Shown here piece by piece: positions 8,022 to 16,003 of a stretch of DNA of 33,379 nucleotides. This stretch comes from Oerskovia rustica (GTDB taxonomy: Bacteria; Actinomycetota; Actinomycetes; Actinomycetales; Cellulomonadaceae). The first letter of the stretch is position 1. Each line of letters begins with the position of its first letter. The translations under genes were made by a program, and so were the position numbers. The stretch lies in contig NZ_JACSQQ010000017.1 of assembly GCF_014836555.1 (NCBI RefSeq), forward strand, positions 7,433 to 40,811. The letters are read 5' to 3'. The notes below the pieces were generated by a model, which was not told the DNA's origin, did not search any database, and saw only the letters and a list, made by a program, of their open reading frames with translations.

Positions 8022-8064
8022 GGACGCGAGGTCGGTCAGGCACCCTCTGACCGGCCTCGCGTCC
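8022..8064. terminator. 18-bp hairpin after the uracil permease
   Basis: Arms 8022-8039 and 8047-8064 pair over 18 bp with one G-U wobble and a 7-nt loop. The hairpin lies between the ends of the convergent permease and GNAT genes, so it could serve both. Confidence 0.8.
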
Positions 8065-8087
8065 GGGCACCCCGAGACCGGTCGGCC

Positions 8088-8696
8088 CTAGAGCTTGAGC
8101 CCCAGCACGTAGCCCTCGTCGGTCGGGACCCGTTCGAGGCCGAGGTGCTCGTAGAAGCCGATCGCCGACGTGTTCGTCTCCGAGACGCCCAGGTGGACCC
8201 CCTGGACACCACGCTCCCGGAGCGCGTCGAAGAGCACCTCGAGCAGACGACGCCCGTTTCCCCCGCCCTGGGCCGCGGGCAGCAGGTCCACGTGGAGGTG
8301 GGCGGGGAAGAGGTCGAGCACCTCACGGTCCGCCGTCGACGGAGAGTGCATGGCGTGCACCAGGCACGCGTCGTCCGTGTCCGCGGGGAAGGAGTCGACC
8401 GGGTAGCGGGCGCGCAGGGCCGGCCACCAGTCCCGCGCACAGCGTTCCTCGAACGCCGCCGTGTCCACCGTGCCGACGACGTACCCGAGCGCACCCGACC
8501 CGTCGTCGACCACGAACGCGAGCTCCGGCTCGAACGCCAGGTACGCCCCGAGGTAGATCTCGCCGAGCAGCCGGGGGTCGCGATACCTCGCCGTGGCGTC
8601 GCCGCCGTCAGCACCGGTCCGCAGGCAGATGTCGTACAGGCGGTCGACCTCGCGGGGGTCGGTGGTGCGAGCAGGGCGGATCGGGAGGGAGACCAT
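8088..8696 (-). CDS. GNAT family N-acetyltransferase
   Basis: A 202-residue acetyltransferase, counted from the ATG at 8696, which puts the usual GNAT opening (SLPIRPARTTDPREVDRLYDICLRTG) at the N-terminus. The acetyl-CoA site motif QGGGNG (form Q-x-x-G-x-G) is in LLPAAQGGGNGRRLLEVL, and the C-terminal block is NTSAIGFYEHLGLERV. A GTG start at 8774 would add 26 atypical residues. A TACTGT hexamer at 8750 to 8745 (minus strand) is a plausible -10, which would give a leader of about 45 nt. The acceptor is unknown. The gene lies 106 nt downstream of the LytR_C gene on the same strand. Confidence 0.85.
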   Translation of the reverse strand: MVSLPIRPARTTDPREVDRLYDICLRTGADGGDATARYRDPRLLGEIYLGAYLAFEPELAFVVDDGSGALGYVVGTVDTAAFEERCARDWWPALRARYPVDSFPADTDDACLVHAMHSPSTADREVLDLFPAHLHVDLLPAAQGGGNGRRLLEVLFDALRERGVQGVHLGVSETNTSAIGFYEHLGLERVPTDEGYVLGLKL

Positions 8697-8802
8697 CGTG
8701 TGCCGGACCGTTCGAGAGCAGGGAGAAGAAGGCGCCGCGCCCAGACAGTAGTCGCGAACCCGGCTCAGGGCCACCCGTGCATGTGCGCTGCCGCGGAGTG
8801 CG

Positions 8803-9507
8803 TCAGCCTCCGACGGTGGGGGCCTCGTCGGCAGGGTCGACGTCGGCGGGGGCCTCTTCGGCGGGCGGCGTCGGCGGGACGTAGGCCGCCTGCGGCGTGA
8901 TGGTCTCGACCCCGACGCACTTCGCCGGGTTCACCAGCGGAACCGCAGGGTCGACCACCACGAGCTCCTCGTCCACGAGGTTCACGAAGTTCTCGCCCAG
9001 CACGAGGTCGACGCTGGTGTCGGGCCGGTCGTCGAGGACGAGCACAGGGTCCTGGTAGTGGGCGGCGAGCGTGTACGCCTGGGCGATCCCGGTCACACCG
9101 AACGAGATCTGGGTGGTGCGCTGCGTCGTGTTCTTCCCCTCGGGGGTCTGCAGGTCACCGACCGTGGCGACGGTGAATCCACGGCTCTCGAGGATCTGCT
9201 CGTTGGCTGCGGCCATCCCACCCTTGCCCGAGGCGTTGAAGATCCGGACCTGCACCTCGCCGTAGGGGGTCGGCAGGGTGCCTTCAGCCAGGCAGGGAGC
9301 CTTCACGTCGGCGATCGCGTCGTCGACCTTGGGCGAGCTGAAGGTACGGTCGAACGGCGGTTCGACGGCACCCGTGTAGACGGCGAGGGCGCCGATGCCG
9401 GTGATCGCCAGGAAGGCGACGAGCAGCCCGAAGACCACGGCCTGTCGCTCGTGCATGTGCCGTCGACGGACGGATCGAGAGGGATCGGAGCCGGGCTGCG
9501 TGGTCAC
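8803..9507 (-). CDS. LytR C-terminal domain (LytR_C) membrane-anchored envelope protein
   Basis: A 234-residue protein. A short cytoplasmic basic segment (RSVRRRHMHER) is followed by one transmembrane helix at residues about 24-46 (AVVFGLLVAFLAITGIGALAVY). An extracytoplasmic LytR_C domain follows, seen as VQVRIFNASGKGGMAAANEQILESRGFTVATVGD, about residues 86-180. The tail is Pro/Ala/Glu-rich. The domain also occurs at the end of LCP (LytR-CpsA-Psr) enzymes that attach polymers to peptidoglycan; here it stands alone without the LCP catalytic domain. The GTG start is supported by a TAGGTT hexamer ending 6 nt upstream (minus strand, 9519 to 9514), a likely leaderless promoter that overlaps the stop of the upstream gene. 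Confidence 0.85.
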   Translation of the reverse strand: MTTQPGSDPSRSVRRRHMHERQAVVFGLLVAFLAITGIGALAVYTGAVEPPFDRTFSSPKVDDAIADVKAPCLAEGTLPTPYGEVQVRIFNASGKGGMAAANEQILESRGFTVATVGDLQTPEGKNTTQRTTQISFGVTGIAQAYTLAAHYQDPVLVLDDRPDTSVDLVLGENFVNLVDEELVVVDPAVPLVNPAKCVGVETITPQAAYVPPTPPAEEAPADVDPADEAPTVGG

Positions 9508-9513
9508 GCCAGA

Positions 9514-9519
9514 AACCTA
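9514..9519 (-). promoter_or_regulatory. -10 element of the LytR_C gene, overlapping the 3' end of the upstream gene
   Basis: On the minus strand TAGGTT is followed by TCTGGC and then the GTG start. The hexamer overlaps the stop codon of the upstream small gene (9517-9519), so the LytR_C gene may be transcribed both from this promoter and by read-through. Confidence 0.5.
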
Positions 9520-9828
9520 CCCGACCGAGGGGGCGTTGAGCATGAGCACACGAGCGTGCAGGATGGCCCGCTGCTGCAGTGCTGCGCGGACCGCCCGGTG
9601 CAGACCGTCCTCGAGATAGAGCACCCCCTGGTACTCCACGACGTGCGCGAAGAGGTCACCATAGAACGTCGAGTCCTCCGAGAGCAGGTTGTCGAGGTTC
9701 AAGGTCCGTTTGGTCGTCACGAGCTCGTCGAGCCGTACCTGCCGGGGCGGGACGCTCGACCAGTCCTTGGGCGTGACCAACCCGTGATCCGGATACGGGC
9801 GCCCGTCACCCACGGCCTTGAAGATCAT
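9517..9828 (-). CDS. Small conserved actinobacterial protein upstream of LytR_C
   Basis: A 103-residue protein that starts MIFKAVGDGRPYPDHGL. It contains IPPRQVRLDELVTT-like and TFYGDLFAHVVEYQGVLYLEDGLHRAVRAALQQR blocks that I recall as conserved in actinobacterial neighbours of LytR_C genes. Such proteins are sometimes labelled VapB-family antitoxin, but no toxin gene is adjacent here and I would not assign that role. The ATG at 9828 has no Shine-Dalgarno; TAGACT ends exactly 7 nt before it, so it is very probably leaderless. The LytR_C gene begins 9 nt after the stop, so the two form a conserved pair. Confidence 0.8.
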   Translation of the reverse strand: MIFKAVGDGRPYPDHGLVTPKDWSSVPPRQVRLDELVTTKRTLNLDNLLSEDSTFYGDLFAHVVEYQGVLYLEDGLHRAVRAALQQRAILHARVLMLNAPSVG

Positions 9829-9835
9829 GCGGGCC

Positions 9836-9841
9836 AGTCTA
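9836..9841 (-). promoter_or_regulatory. -10 element, leaderless promoter of the small conserved gene
   Basis: TAGACT on the minus strand, then GGCCCGC (7 nt), then ATG. The distance places the transcription start at or next to the A of the ATG. Confidence 0.6.
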
Positions 9842-9946
9842 GGGGGAGGCCTCGGCGCGGTGCTGCGGATCGCGTCCCGGTGCCCCACAACTCCACAGGC
9901 CCCGCACATCCGGCCCTCACCACCTGGGTCGGGATTCGGGACCCCG

Positions 9947-11617
9947 TCACGCGCCCCCCACGTCCCGGCGCCGGAACCCGGCGTAGGAGACCGCGACGAG
10001 GGCTGCGGCGATGCCCGTCAGGGCCAGGACGGGCCCGAGGGAGAACGGGTCGAGCGGGACCTGCGGCACGTGCGTGAACGGCGACAGGTCACGGACCCAC
10101 TGCGGCAGCCCGAACAGCTCGCCGAGCTGCCCCACGACCAGGAAGACCGTGACGGCGCCCCAGCCCAGGGCGACGAGCCGCGGCCACCACCCGTAGAGCA
10201 CGAGCACGAGCCCGGCGACGACCATCGCCGCAGGGACCTGCACGAGCCCGGCACCGACGGCGTCGCCGAAGGCGCTGCCCCACCCGCCCGACACGAGCGC
10301 GTGCCCCAGACCCATCATGAGCCCGGCCCAGAGCGGGACGGCCACGACGCCGACGACCAGCAGCACCACGGAGGCCGTCAGGTACCGCGTCCGGGACGTC
10401 CCCGTCGCGAGCACGAGCTCGGTGCGGCCGGAGGTCTCCTCGGCGTGGACCCGGGACACGAGCGTCACGGCGAAGGCGGCCGCGGCGATGCCGACGAAAC
10501 CCATGATCGCGACCTGGAAGACCTGGGCGAGCGCCCCGGCGCCGCCGAGCTGCGCGATGATCTGCTGCATCTGCGGGGACGACCCGGCGATGTCGTCGAC
10601 CGAGTCCAGGAGGAACCCGACGAGCAGGCAGTACGCCCCGACGCCCAGCGTCCACGACACGACCCCGGGGAGCTGGAGCCGCGTCGCGAGCGCGAGCGGG
10701 CTCGTGAGCGATGCGGAGCCGGCCGGACCCGGGCGCGGCTGGACGAGGCCCGCGCCGAGGTCTCGCCCGAGCGAGAGCCGGGCCGCGACCGCCACGCACA
10801 CGACGAACAGCGCGAGGCACAGCAGCGCGGGCCCCCAGGCGTTCGCACCGAACGGGTCGATCTCCTGGACCCACCCCACGGGGGAGACCCAGTGCAGCCA
10901 GTCCGCGGAGTCGATGTCGGCCACGCCGCGCAGCGCGTACCCGGCGACGAGCAGCAGCACGCCGATCGTGTTGGCGGTCCGCGAGGACGTGGCGACCTGC
11001 GCGCACACGGCCCCGATGCCCGTCCCGGCCAGGCCGAGCGCCGCGAACTGGAGGCCGAACGCGACGGACGAGGCACCGTCGGCTCCTTGTGCCACGTACA
11101 TCGCGGCCATGAGCGCGCCCGTGACCACGGACATCCCGGCCGCGACGAGGACCCCCGTCGCGAGCGGGGCGAGCGACCCCACGCGGGCGGCGCGCACGAG
11201 CTCGAGCCTGCCCGTCTCCTCCTCCTTGCGCGTGTGACGCACCACCGTGAGCACGGCGAGCACGCCCAGGACCAGGATCATGAACAGGCCCACGCGCCAG
11301 GCGGCCGTCGAGGCGACCGACCCGGTGTGCTCGAGCGGACCGAGCAGCGCGAGGAACGCGCTGTTGGTGCCCATGCTCGCCGTGAGCTCGTCGCGCTCGG
11401 CCTGCGTCCCGTACACCGTGGCGACCGACGAGTACGTGACTGCGACCATGAGCAGCACCACGACGACGTACACGGGCAGGACGACGCGGTCACGGCGCAG
11501 CGCGAGGCGCGTCAGCGCCGCCGTGCCCGCGAACGCCCCGCGCAGGGACAGGGGAGGGGCGGCGTCCGCGCGCCGGGGCGAGGCGGCGGCCGGGTCGGCG
11601 GAGGTCAGCGCGGTCAT
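9947..11617 (-). CDS. ABC exporter permease (polyketide-antibiotic exporter type)
   Basis: A 556-residue integral membrane protein with about 12 hydrophobic helices in two similar halves. Each half carries the repeat-like block found in this family: [20 protein letters not shown] and [20 protein letters not shown]. This duplicated ExxTGRxEL pattern is typical of permeases annotated as exporters of polyketide antibiotics (TnrB3-like). The ATG at 11617 overlaps the stop of the ATPase gene by 4 nt (ATGA), so translation is coupled. With the ATPase at 11614-12573 it makes one efflux pump, regulated presumably by the TetR gene upstream. The substrate is unknown; export of a drug-like compound is inferred from the family. 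Confidence 0.9.
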   Translation of the reverse strand: MTALTSADPAAASPRRADAAPPLSLRGAFAGTAALTRLALRRDRVVLPVYVVVVLLMVAVTYSSVATVYGTQAERDELTASMGTNSAFLALLGPLEHTGSVASTAAWRVGLFMILVLGVLAVLTVVRHTRKEEETGRLELVRAARVGSLAPLATGVLVAAGMSVVTGALMAAMYVAQGADGASSVAFGLQFAALGLAGTGIGAVCAQVATSSRTANTIGVLLLVAGYALRGVADIDSADWLHWVSPVGWVQEIDPFGANAWGPALLCLALFVVCVAVAARLSLGRDLGAGLVQPRPGPAGSASLTSPLALATRLQLPGVVSWTLGVGAYCLLVGFLLDSVDDIAGSSPQMQQIIAQLGGAGALAQVFQVAIMGFVGIAAAAFAVTLVSRVHAEETSGRTELVLATGTSRTRYLTASVVLLVVGVVAVPLWAGLMMGLGHALVSGGWGSAFGDAVGAGLVQVPAAMVVAGLVLVLYGWWPRLVALGWGAVTVFLVVGQLGELFGLPQWVRDLSPFTHVPQVPLDPFSLGPVLALTGIAAALVAVSYAGFRRRDVGGA

Positions 11618-12573
11618 CGCAGGGCCTCGCCGTCGAGCAGGGCGAGCTCGTCGCCGTACTGCCGCAGGAAGAGCTCCTCGAGGGACGGGGGCTCGATCGT
11701 CAGGCCGTGCGGCGCCAGGTCGGCGAGCGCGCGCGTGACCTGCGGCAGGGCGTCGTCGTCGACGTGGAACGTCACGTGCGAGCCGTCGACGACGAGGTCG
11801 TGGACCCCGTCGAGCGCCTCGAGGGCACCCGTCGAGGGCGTCCCCGATCCCACCGTCGCGACGACCTTGGAGCGCGTGAGGTGCCGCAGCTCGCGCAGCG
11901 TGCCGGACTGCACGGCCCGGCCGCCCCGGATGATCGTCACGGTGTCGCACAGGGCCTCGACCTCGGCGAGGATGTGGCTCGACAGCAGGACCGACGTGCC
12001 GCGGGACGTGGCCTCGCGCACGCAGTCCTGGAACACGGCCTCCATGATGGGGTCGAGGCCCGACGTCGGTTCGTCGAGCACGAGCAGCTCGGCGTCGGCG
12101 CTCAGCGCGGCGACGAGCGCGACCTTCTGCCGGTTGCCCTTGGAGTAGGTGCCGGTCTTCTTGGTCGGGTCGAGCTCGAAGCGTTCGAGCATGCGGGCCT
12201 TGCGCCGTTCGTCGACGGTCGCGCCGCGCAGTCGCAGCAGCAGGTCGATCGTCTCGCCGCCCGAGAGCTGGGGCCAGAGCGTCACGTCGCCCGGGACGTA
12301 GGCGAGGCGTCGGTGCAGCGACACGGCGTCGCGGAACGGGTCGCCGCCCAGCAGGGTCGCGGTGCCCGAGTCCGGGCGCAGGAGGCCGAGCAGCACGCGG
12401 ATGGCCGTGGACTTCCCGGCACCGTTGGGCCCGAGGAAACCTGCCACCTCCCCGGCACGGACCGTGAGGTCGAGTCCGTCGAGGGCCGTGGTCGTGCCGA
12501 AGGACTTGCGCAGGTCGTGGATCTCGACGGCCGGCCCGCGGGTCGCGGCGGTCGTGCGTGCGGTCGTGGTCAT
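11614..12573 (-). CDS. ABC transporter ATP-binding protein (drug-export type)
   Basis: A 319-residue ATPase: Walker [11 protein letters not shown] near residue 49, signature region [15 protein letters not shown] (SKGN in place of the usual SGGQ, common in this exporter subfamily), Walker [14 protein letters not shown] and switch histidine [14 protein letters not shown]-terminal domain of about 100 residues (from near residue 220) is typical of DrrA/CcmA-like export ATPases. GAGGAACC precedes the ATG at 12573. The gene lies 141 nt downstream of the TetR gene on the same strand and overlaps the permease gene by 4 nt, so a three-gene operon TetR-ATPase-permease is likely. The gap 12574-12714 is G/C-rich and holds nothing else I can support. 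Confidence 0.93.
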   Translation of the reverse strand: MTTTARTTAATRGPAVEIHDLRKSFGTTTALDGLDLTVRAGEVAGFLGPNGAGKSTAIRVLLGLLRPDSGTATLLGGDPFRDAVSLHRRLAYVPGDVTLWPQLSGGETIDLLLRLRGATVDERRKARMLERFELDPTKKTGTYSKGNRQKVALVAALSADAELLVLDEPTSGLDPIMEAVFQDCVREATSRGTSVLLSSHILAEVEALCDTVTIIRGGRAVQSGTLRELRHLTRSKVVATVGSGTPSTGALEALDGVHDLVVDGSHVTFHVDDDALPQVTRALADLAPHGLTIEPPSLEELFLRQYGDELALLDGEALR

Positions 12574-12714
12574 GGTTCCTCGTCGGGTGAGGGAGGGAGT
12601 GGACGGAGAGGGGCGACGGTGCGTGCCGAGGTCGGGTGGGAGCGGGGTCCCGGTGCCCGACGGCGCCGCTCGTCCAGGGGGGGCCGGGCTGCGGAACGCG
12701 CCGGTCGTCCTGGG

Positions 12715-13464
12715 CTACGGGGCCGGCGCTGCGGCCTGCTCGCCGGGTGGCGGCTCGGCGTACCGGAGGTATGCGTCGAGGAGCGTGCGGTCGGTGAGGA
12801 ACCCGCCGGTGAAGAGCTCGATCGACGGCAGGCCGTGCCGGTCGACGTACCCCCGGATGACGGACCCGGTGTCTCCCGGGTCGGTGGGTGGGTTCAGCGT
12901 GAGGTCGAGGAGGATCGTCCCGAGCGACTGCGTGACGAGGTACCGGGCGCGCGCGCTCTCGTCGAGAGAGGGCTTGATGGTCCCCGTGGCGACCCCGTCC
13001 GCGATGTAGGCGACGGCGTCGTCGATCATGCTCGCGACGAACGAGCGGGCGAGGTCGCCGCCCTCCTGGAGGCTGCGCAGGACGTAGCCGAGCACCGGGC
13101 CGTACTCCTCGATCGACCCGAGCTGCGCGAGGACGTCCACGGGACTGCCCCGGGATCCCTGCTCGTCGCCCAGGACGTTGCGCTTGTTCTCGCGGACGAG
13201 GACGAGGACGTGCTCGTCGCACGCGCGGCGCAGCCCCTCCTTGGACCCGAAGTGGTGGATGACGAGCCCCGGGCTGACCCCGGCGTCGGCCGCGATGGTG
13301 CGGACCGGGACCCGGAAGCCCTCGGACGCGAACCGGAGCAGAGCGGCGTCGCGGATGCGGGCGCGCCCGGTGAGGTCCGGGACGTCGGGCGCCTCCGGGA
13401 CGTTCGGCGTCCGCGTGCCGGGGCCGGTCGGGTCGGGCTCGTCACCCCGTGGGACTGAACGCAT
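12715..13464 (-). CDS. TetR/AcrR family transcriptional regulator of the adjacent ABC exporter
   Basis: A 249-residue regulator. The DNA-binding domain is at residues about 34-80: RIRDAALLRFASEGF, then VRTIAADAGVSPGLVIHHFGSKEGLRRACDEHV. The C-terminal region is a TetR ligand-binding domain. The ATG at 13464 is favoured because TAGCGT ends 7 nt upstream (leaderless); the frame is open further upstream to 13515 but that extension would pass through the promoter. Dyads around the start (13455-13490) suggest autoregulation. It sits first in the operon with the ABC ATPase and permease, so it likely represses that pump; the ligand is unknown. Confidence 0.9.
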   Translation of the reverse strand: MRSVPRGDEPDPTGPGTRTPNVPEAPDVPDLTGRARIRDAALLRFASEGFRVPVRTIAADAGVSPGLVIHHFGSKEGLRRACDEHVLVLVRENKRNVLGDEQGSRGSPVDVLAQLGSIEEYGPVLGYVLRSLQEGGDLARSFVASMIDDAVAYIADGVATGTIKPSLDESARARYLVTQSLGTILLDLTLNPPTDPGDTGSVIRGYVDRHGLPSIELFTGGFLTDRTLLDAYLRYAEPPPGEQAAAPAP

Positions 13465-13490
13465 GTTCAACACGCTAAACACTCGTTCAG
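13455..13490. promoter_or_regulatory. Promoter and dyad operator region of the TetR-ABC operon
   Basis: The minus-strand -10 TAGCGT (13477 to 13472) ends 7 nt before the ATG. Around it are TGAAC-GCAT-GTTCA (13456-13469), which covers the start codon, and an outer pair CTGAACG (13455-13461) and CGTTCAG (13484-13490). These nested dyads fit an autoregulatory TetR site. From 13491 to 13661 I see no gene. Confidence 0.6.
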
Positions 13491-13661
13491 CAGGATGCAA
13501 GAGGTTGTGCGTCAAGAAGACGTCAAGGTTCGACGGCTTCGAAAGGGGACCCCAGGGCCGGGAAGTCCCCCGCGAGGATGACGATCGAGCCCCCGAGGAC
13601 GGGGGACGGATCAGGGGAGTCCCCGATGTGCGCGAACCGAGCCCCGGCGTACCGTCGAAGC

Positions 13662-13850
13662 ATGAGCCACATCCTCGCCAGACCGCGCCACGGCGCCGTG
13701 ATCGCCGGCGTCTGCGCGGGCCTCGCCCGCCGCTTCGACATCAGCCCGACGCTCGTCCGCGTCATCGCGGTCGCCTCGTGCATCCTGCCCGGGCCGCAGA
13801 TCCTGGCCTACGTCGTGCTGTGGATCATGCTGCCCCGCGACCCGGAGTGA
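13662..13850 (+). CDS. PspC domain protein
   Basis: A 62-residue protein made almost wholly of a PspC domain: RPRHGAVIAGVCAGLARRFDISPTLVRV followed by the hydrophobic segment VIAVASCILPGPQILAYVVLWIMLP. PspC domains occur in membrane proteins of the phage-shock type envelope stress response; a stand-alone copy like this is common in actinobacteria. The ATG at 13662 is preceded by TACCGT ending 6 nt upstream (13650-13655), so it is probably leaderless; a longer frame from 13578 is unlikely. It converges with the GNAT gene, separated by a short GC-rich hairpin. Confidence 0.88.
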   Translation: MSHILARPRHGAVIAGVCAGLARRFDISPTLVRVIAVASCILPGPQILAYVVLWIMLPRDPE

Positions 13851-13854
13851 CAGG

Positions 13855-13874
13855 GGGCCGCCGCGGCGCGGCCC
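13855..13874. terminator. Short GC-rich hairpin between convergent genes
   Basis: GGGCCGC (13855-13861) pairs with GCGGCCC (13868-13874) across a 6-nt loop. It lies in the 34-nt gap between the ends of the PspC and GNAT genes. Weak as a terminator but well placed. Confidence 0.4.
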
Positions 13875-13884
13875 GTCGTCCTCG

Positions 13885-14421
13885 TCAGAGCCGCAGCGCC
13901 AGCCACCGTTGCGCGTACCGGTCCTCGTTGAACGCCGGGACGTCCACGTACCCGCGCCGTGCGTAGAGGGCCAGGGCCTCGACGAGGTCGTGCCTGGTGT
14001 CGAGCCGCACCACCACGGCGCCGAGGCCCCGCGCCGCGGCCTCGGCCGCCTCGAGGAGGGCGCTCGCGACGCCTCGCCCACGGAACGCCGGTTCGACGAA
14101 GACGCGCCTGAGCTCCGCGGTCGGCTCGGGGGCGTCGGGCGCGAGCTCGACCCCCGCGCACCCGACGGCCTCGGGGCCGTCACCGCCGTCCGCCCAGGCG
14201 AGGTGGAACGAGCCGCCGGGAGCAGCCAGCCCCGTGGAGTCCTGGGCGGCGAAGCCCGTCGCGAGGTCCTCCGGCGGCGTCGCGTGGCCGAAGAACCGGT
14301 CGCTGACCTCGGTGTAGTACCGGAACAGGATCTCTCGGGACTCCGGCGCGTGGACCGAGTGCTCGGCGACGTGCCAGGCCGTCGGCCGGTCGACGGGGAG
14401 CGGGCGGTCTGCGGGGGGCAC
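13885..14421 (-). CDS. GNAT family N-acetyltransferase
   Basis: A 178-residue acetyltransferase. The acetyl-CoA motif is in LRRVFVEPAFRGRGVASALLEAAE (R-G-R-G-V-A), followed by VVVRLDTRHDLVEALALYARRGYVDVPAF, the usual end of the fold. The GTG at 14421 is chosen because CATACT (14434 to 14429, minus strand) ends 7 nt upstream, again the leaderless pattern, and because the frame upstream of it would cross the promoter of the divergent lipoprotein. The substrate is unknown. Confidence 0.85.
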   Translation of the reverse strand: MPPADRPLPVDRPTAWHVAEHSVHAPESREILFRYYTEVSDRFFGHATPPEDLATGFAAQDSTGLAAPGGSFHLAWADGGDGPEAVGCAGVELAPDAPEPTAELRRVFVEPAFRGRGVASALLEAAEAAARGLGAVVVRLDTRHDLVEALALYARRGYVDVPAFNEDRYAQRWLALRL

Positions 14422-14473
14422 GCCGGCCAGTATGCACCGAACCCACCCGGCCTCGGACCGTTGCCCGAGGCTT

Positions 14474-14502
14474 TTGTCCGACACAGGTCGGCATGGCACC
14501 AT
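14474..14502 (+). promoter_or_regulatory. Promoter of the lipoprotein gene
   Basis: TTGTCC (14474-14479) and CACCAT (14497-14502) are 17 nt apart, an ideal -35/-10 spacing. The GTG start follows 6 nt after the -10, so the mRNA is likely leaderless. Confidence 0.55.
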
Positions 14503-14508
14503 CCGAGG

Positions 14509-15072
14509 GTGCGCTCCCACCCCACCCGAGTCGTCCTGCTGCCCCTCTGCCTCGGCGTCGTCGCCGTGACGCTCGCAGGGTGCGTCTCCACCGCCTCGTC
14601 CATGGCCACCGCGGAGCAGACCCCTGCCGCCGCAGCCCCTGCCACGCCCCTTCCGACGTTCGACGGGTCGACGAGGGAGGGGGCGCTCCTGCGGGCCGCG
14701 GCGGGCGAGCTCGACCCGGCCGTCCTCCCCGCCGAGTTCCACTACGTCGAGACCGTCGACCTCGACCTCTCGGGGTCGACGAGCTCGGTCTACGTCCAGG
14801 GGCAGCCCGAGGACCAGGGGCCGGGCCTGTACGTCCACGCGATGCACGCGGGCGTCACCGTCGAGGGCCTCGGCGACGGCTGGGCGTTCGAGGAGGTCCC
14901 CGAGCTCTCGGGCGAGGAGGACGTGACCGTGGCCTCGGACCCCGAAGGGCTGGAACGCTCGGTCGTCTCGATCGACGCGGCCCCTGCCGGGACCGTGCGT
15001 CTCATCGGCGACGGGGTCCCGCGCGACGAGCTCCTCGCGACGGCGGGGCGGCTGCTCGACTCGGTGGGCTGA
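14509..15072 (+). CDS. Putative lipoprotein, function unknown
   Basis: A 187-residue exported protein. The signal peptide has a basic start (RSHPTR), a hydrophobic core (VVLLPLCLGVVAVTLAGC) and a lipobox L-A-G-C with Cys near residue 25, so it is probably anchored on the outer face of the membrane. The mature part starts with an Ala/Pro/Thr-rich linker and continues as an acidic domain with the blocks FHYVETVDLDLSGST and VSIDAAPAGTVRLIGDG. I do not recognise the domain. GTG 14509 is supported by the promoter 6 nt upstream. It is divergent from the GNAT gene. Confidence 0.8.
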   Translation: MRSHPTRVVLLPLCLGVVAVTLAGCVSTASSMATAEQTPAAAAPATPLPTFDGSTREGALLRAAAGELDPAVLPAEFHYVETVDLDLSGSTSSVYVQGQPEDQGPGLYVHAMHAGVTVEGLGDGWAFEEVPELSGEEDVTVASDPEGLERSVVSIDAAPAGTVRLIGDGVPRDELLATAGRLLDSVG

Positions 15073-15096
15073 CGCGCCCCGGCGCCCGGCACCCGG

Positions 15097-15124
15097 CGCC
15101 CGGCGCCCGCTCCGGCGCCGGGCG
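15097..15124. terminator. 11-bp hairpin between convergent genes
   Basis: CGCCCGGCGCC (15097-15107) and GGCGCCGGGCG (15114-15124) are exact complements around a 6-nt loop. The preceding bases repeat the word GGCGCCCGG several times. The hairpin touches the stop codon of the minus-strand gene and can serve both genes. Confidence 0.65.
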
Positions 15125-15664
15125 TCAGTCGGCCTCGACCTCGGTCGTCCGCGTCACCGTGATGCGGTCGGGTCGACGGCGGCGGGCGGGGAAGATCGAT
15201 CCGGTGGTACGCAGGTGCCGACCGCTCCCCGCAAGCTGCCAGCGGGTCTTGGCGACCTGCCCGTGGACGAGCCAGTCCAGCTTCTCGACGGGCCGGTGCA
15301 GCTGGCGGTCGAGCCAGTCGGCGGCCCAGGCCCCGAACGTCTCCGCGCCGGCCACGACGCCCAGGACGGTGAGGTCGTCGGGGCCGTCCGAGTGGTTGTC
15401 GAGGACGTGCTGGTCACCCCACCCGCCCGTGAGCCGCCAGGAGTGCAGGGAGTCGTCCGCCCAGAAGGCGATCTGGAGGAAGGCACCCACCACTGGCAGG
15501 TCCACCGTGACGAGGAGCGGGTCCCGCGACGTGTCAGCCCCGGTCAGGTCAGGGTCGAGACCGGCCAGGTCCCACCGTGCGGCGCCGGCGCGGAGGCCGG
15601 CGAGGAACGCCTGCTCGTGCGGCGTCCGCGGCTCGTCGCCCGAGAACCAGGTGTCGTCGGTCAT
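15125..15664 (-). CDS. Hypothetical protein
   Basis: A 179-residue protein of unknown family. The ATG at 15664 has TAGCGT (15677 to 15672) ending 7 nt upstream, which supports both the start and expression. The protein has no signal peptide or membrane helix. It is rich in Trp and Asp (FWADDSLHSWRLTGGWGDQH in the middle, FGAWAADWLDRQLHRPVEKLDW later), which suggests an alpha/beta fold with a helical second half, and it ends in a basic stretch FPARRRRPDRI. No function can be assigned. It lies downstream of tRNA-Ser on the same strand but behind a terminator. Confidence 0.75.
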   Translation of the reverse strand: MTDDTWFSGDEPRTPHEQAFLAGLRAGAARWDLAGLDPDLTGADTSRDPLLVTVDLPVVGAFLQIAFWADDSLHSWRLTGGWGDQHVLDNHSDGPDDLTVLGVVAGAETFGAWAADWLDRQLHRPVEKLDWLVHGQVAKTRWQLAGSGRHLRTTGSIFPARRRRPDRITVTRTTEVEAD

Positions 15665-15725
15665 GGGCTGCACGCTACGCGTTTCCGTGCGCGCAGGGCC
15701 GGGGGGAGGTGGGCCCCGGGAGCGA

Positions 15726-15759
15726 CGAAGGGCCCGCAGCGCACGCTGCGGGCCCTTCG
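15726..15759. terminator. 16-bp hairpin, terminator of tRNA-Ser
   Basis: CGAAGGGCCCGCAGCG (15726-15741) and its exact complement (15744-15759) enclose a 2-nt loop. It lies 5 nt beyond the 3' end of the minus-strand tRNA. Confidence 0.85.
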
Positions 15760-15764
15760 GTCTG

Positions 15765-15850
15765 CGGAGGATGGGGGATTCGAACCCCCGAGGGCTTTTA
15801 ACCCAACACGCTTTCCAAGCGTGCGCCATAGGCCACTAGGCGAATCCTCC
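15765..15850 (-). tRNA. tRNA-Ser (anticodon GGA)
   Basis: Read on the minus strand, the acceptor stem is GGAGGAT with ATCCTCC and discriminator G. The anticodon stem-loop is CACGC-TTGGAAA-GCGTG (anticodon GGA), there is a long variable arm as expected for serine, and the T arm is GGGGG-TTCGAAT-CCCCC. CCA is not encoded. A TATTCT hexamer at 15899 to 15894 is a plausible -10, about 45 nt upstream of the mature 5' end. Confidence 0.96.
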
Positions 15851-15952
15851 GTGCTGCAGCGTCGACCCACGCGGGGCGTCAGGCAGCGTGTCGAGAATAC
15901 CGGACGCCGGGCCTGCGACCGAATCGGCCTGTCCGGGGCCGTGCCGCCCTGG

Positions 15953-15990
15953 CCCAGGAGGGCCGGTTTCGGACGACCGGCCCTCCTGGG
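15953..15990. repeat. 15-bp hairpin just upstream of the SRP RNA promoter
   Basis: CCCAGGAGGGCCGGT (15953-15967) and its exact complement (15976-15990) enclose an 8-nt loop. It ends 1 nt before the SRP RNA -10 element, so the putative -35 lies in the loop. It could block transcription entering from upstream. Confidence 0.7.
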
Positions 15991-15991
15991 C

Positions 15992-15997
15992 TAGGCT
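15992..15997 (+). promoter_or_regulatory. -10 element of the SRP RNA gene
   Basis: TAGGCT at 15992-15997 is followed 6-8 nt later by the predicted RNA 5' end. TTCGGA (15968-15973) with an 18-nt spacer is a weak -35. Confidence 0.6.
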
Positions 15998-16003
15998 GGG
16001 TCC

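Noticed and set aside
9517-9828. VapB antitoxin of a toxin-antitoxin pair
   Set aside because: No toxin (PIN domain) gene is adjacent, and the partner is a LytR_C membrane protein. The label cannot be supported by context.
9947-13222. A very long minus-strand open frame of about 1091 codons running through the ABC permease and upstream genes
   Set aside because: Only the part from 11617 to 9947 reads as a protein. The upstream extension is Arg/Pro-rich out-of-frame translation of the ABC ATPase and TetR genes, normal in GC-rich DNA where stops are rare.
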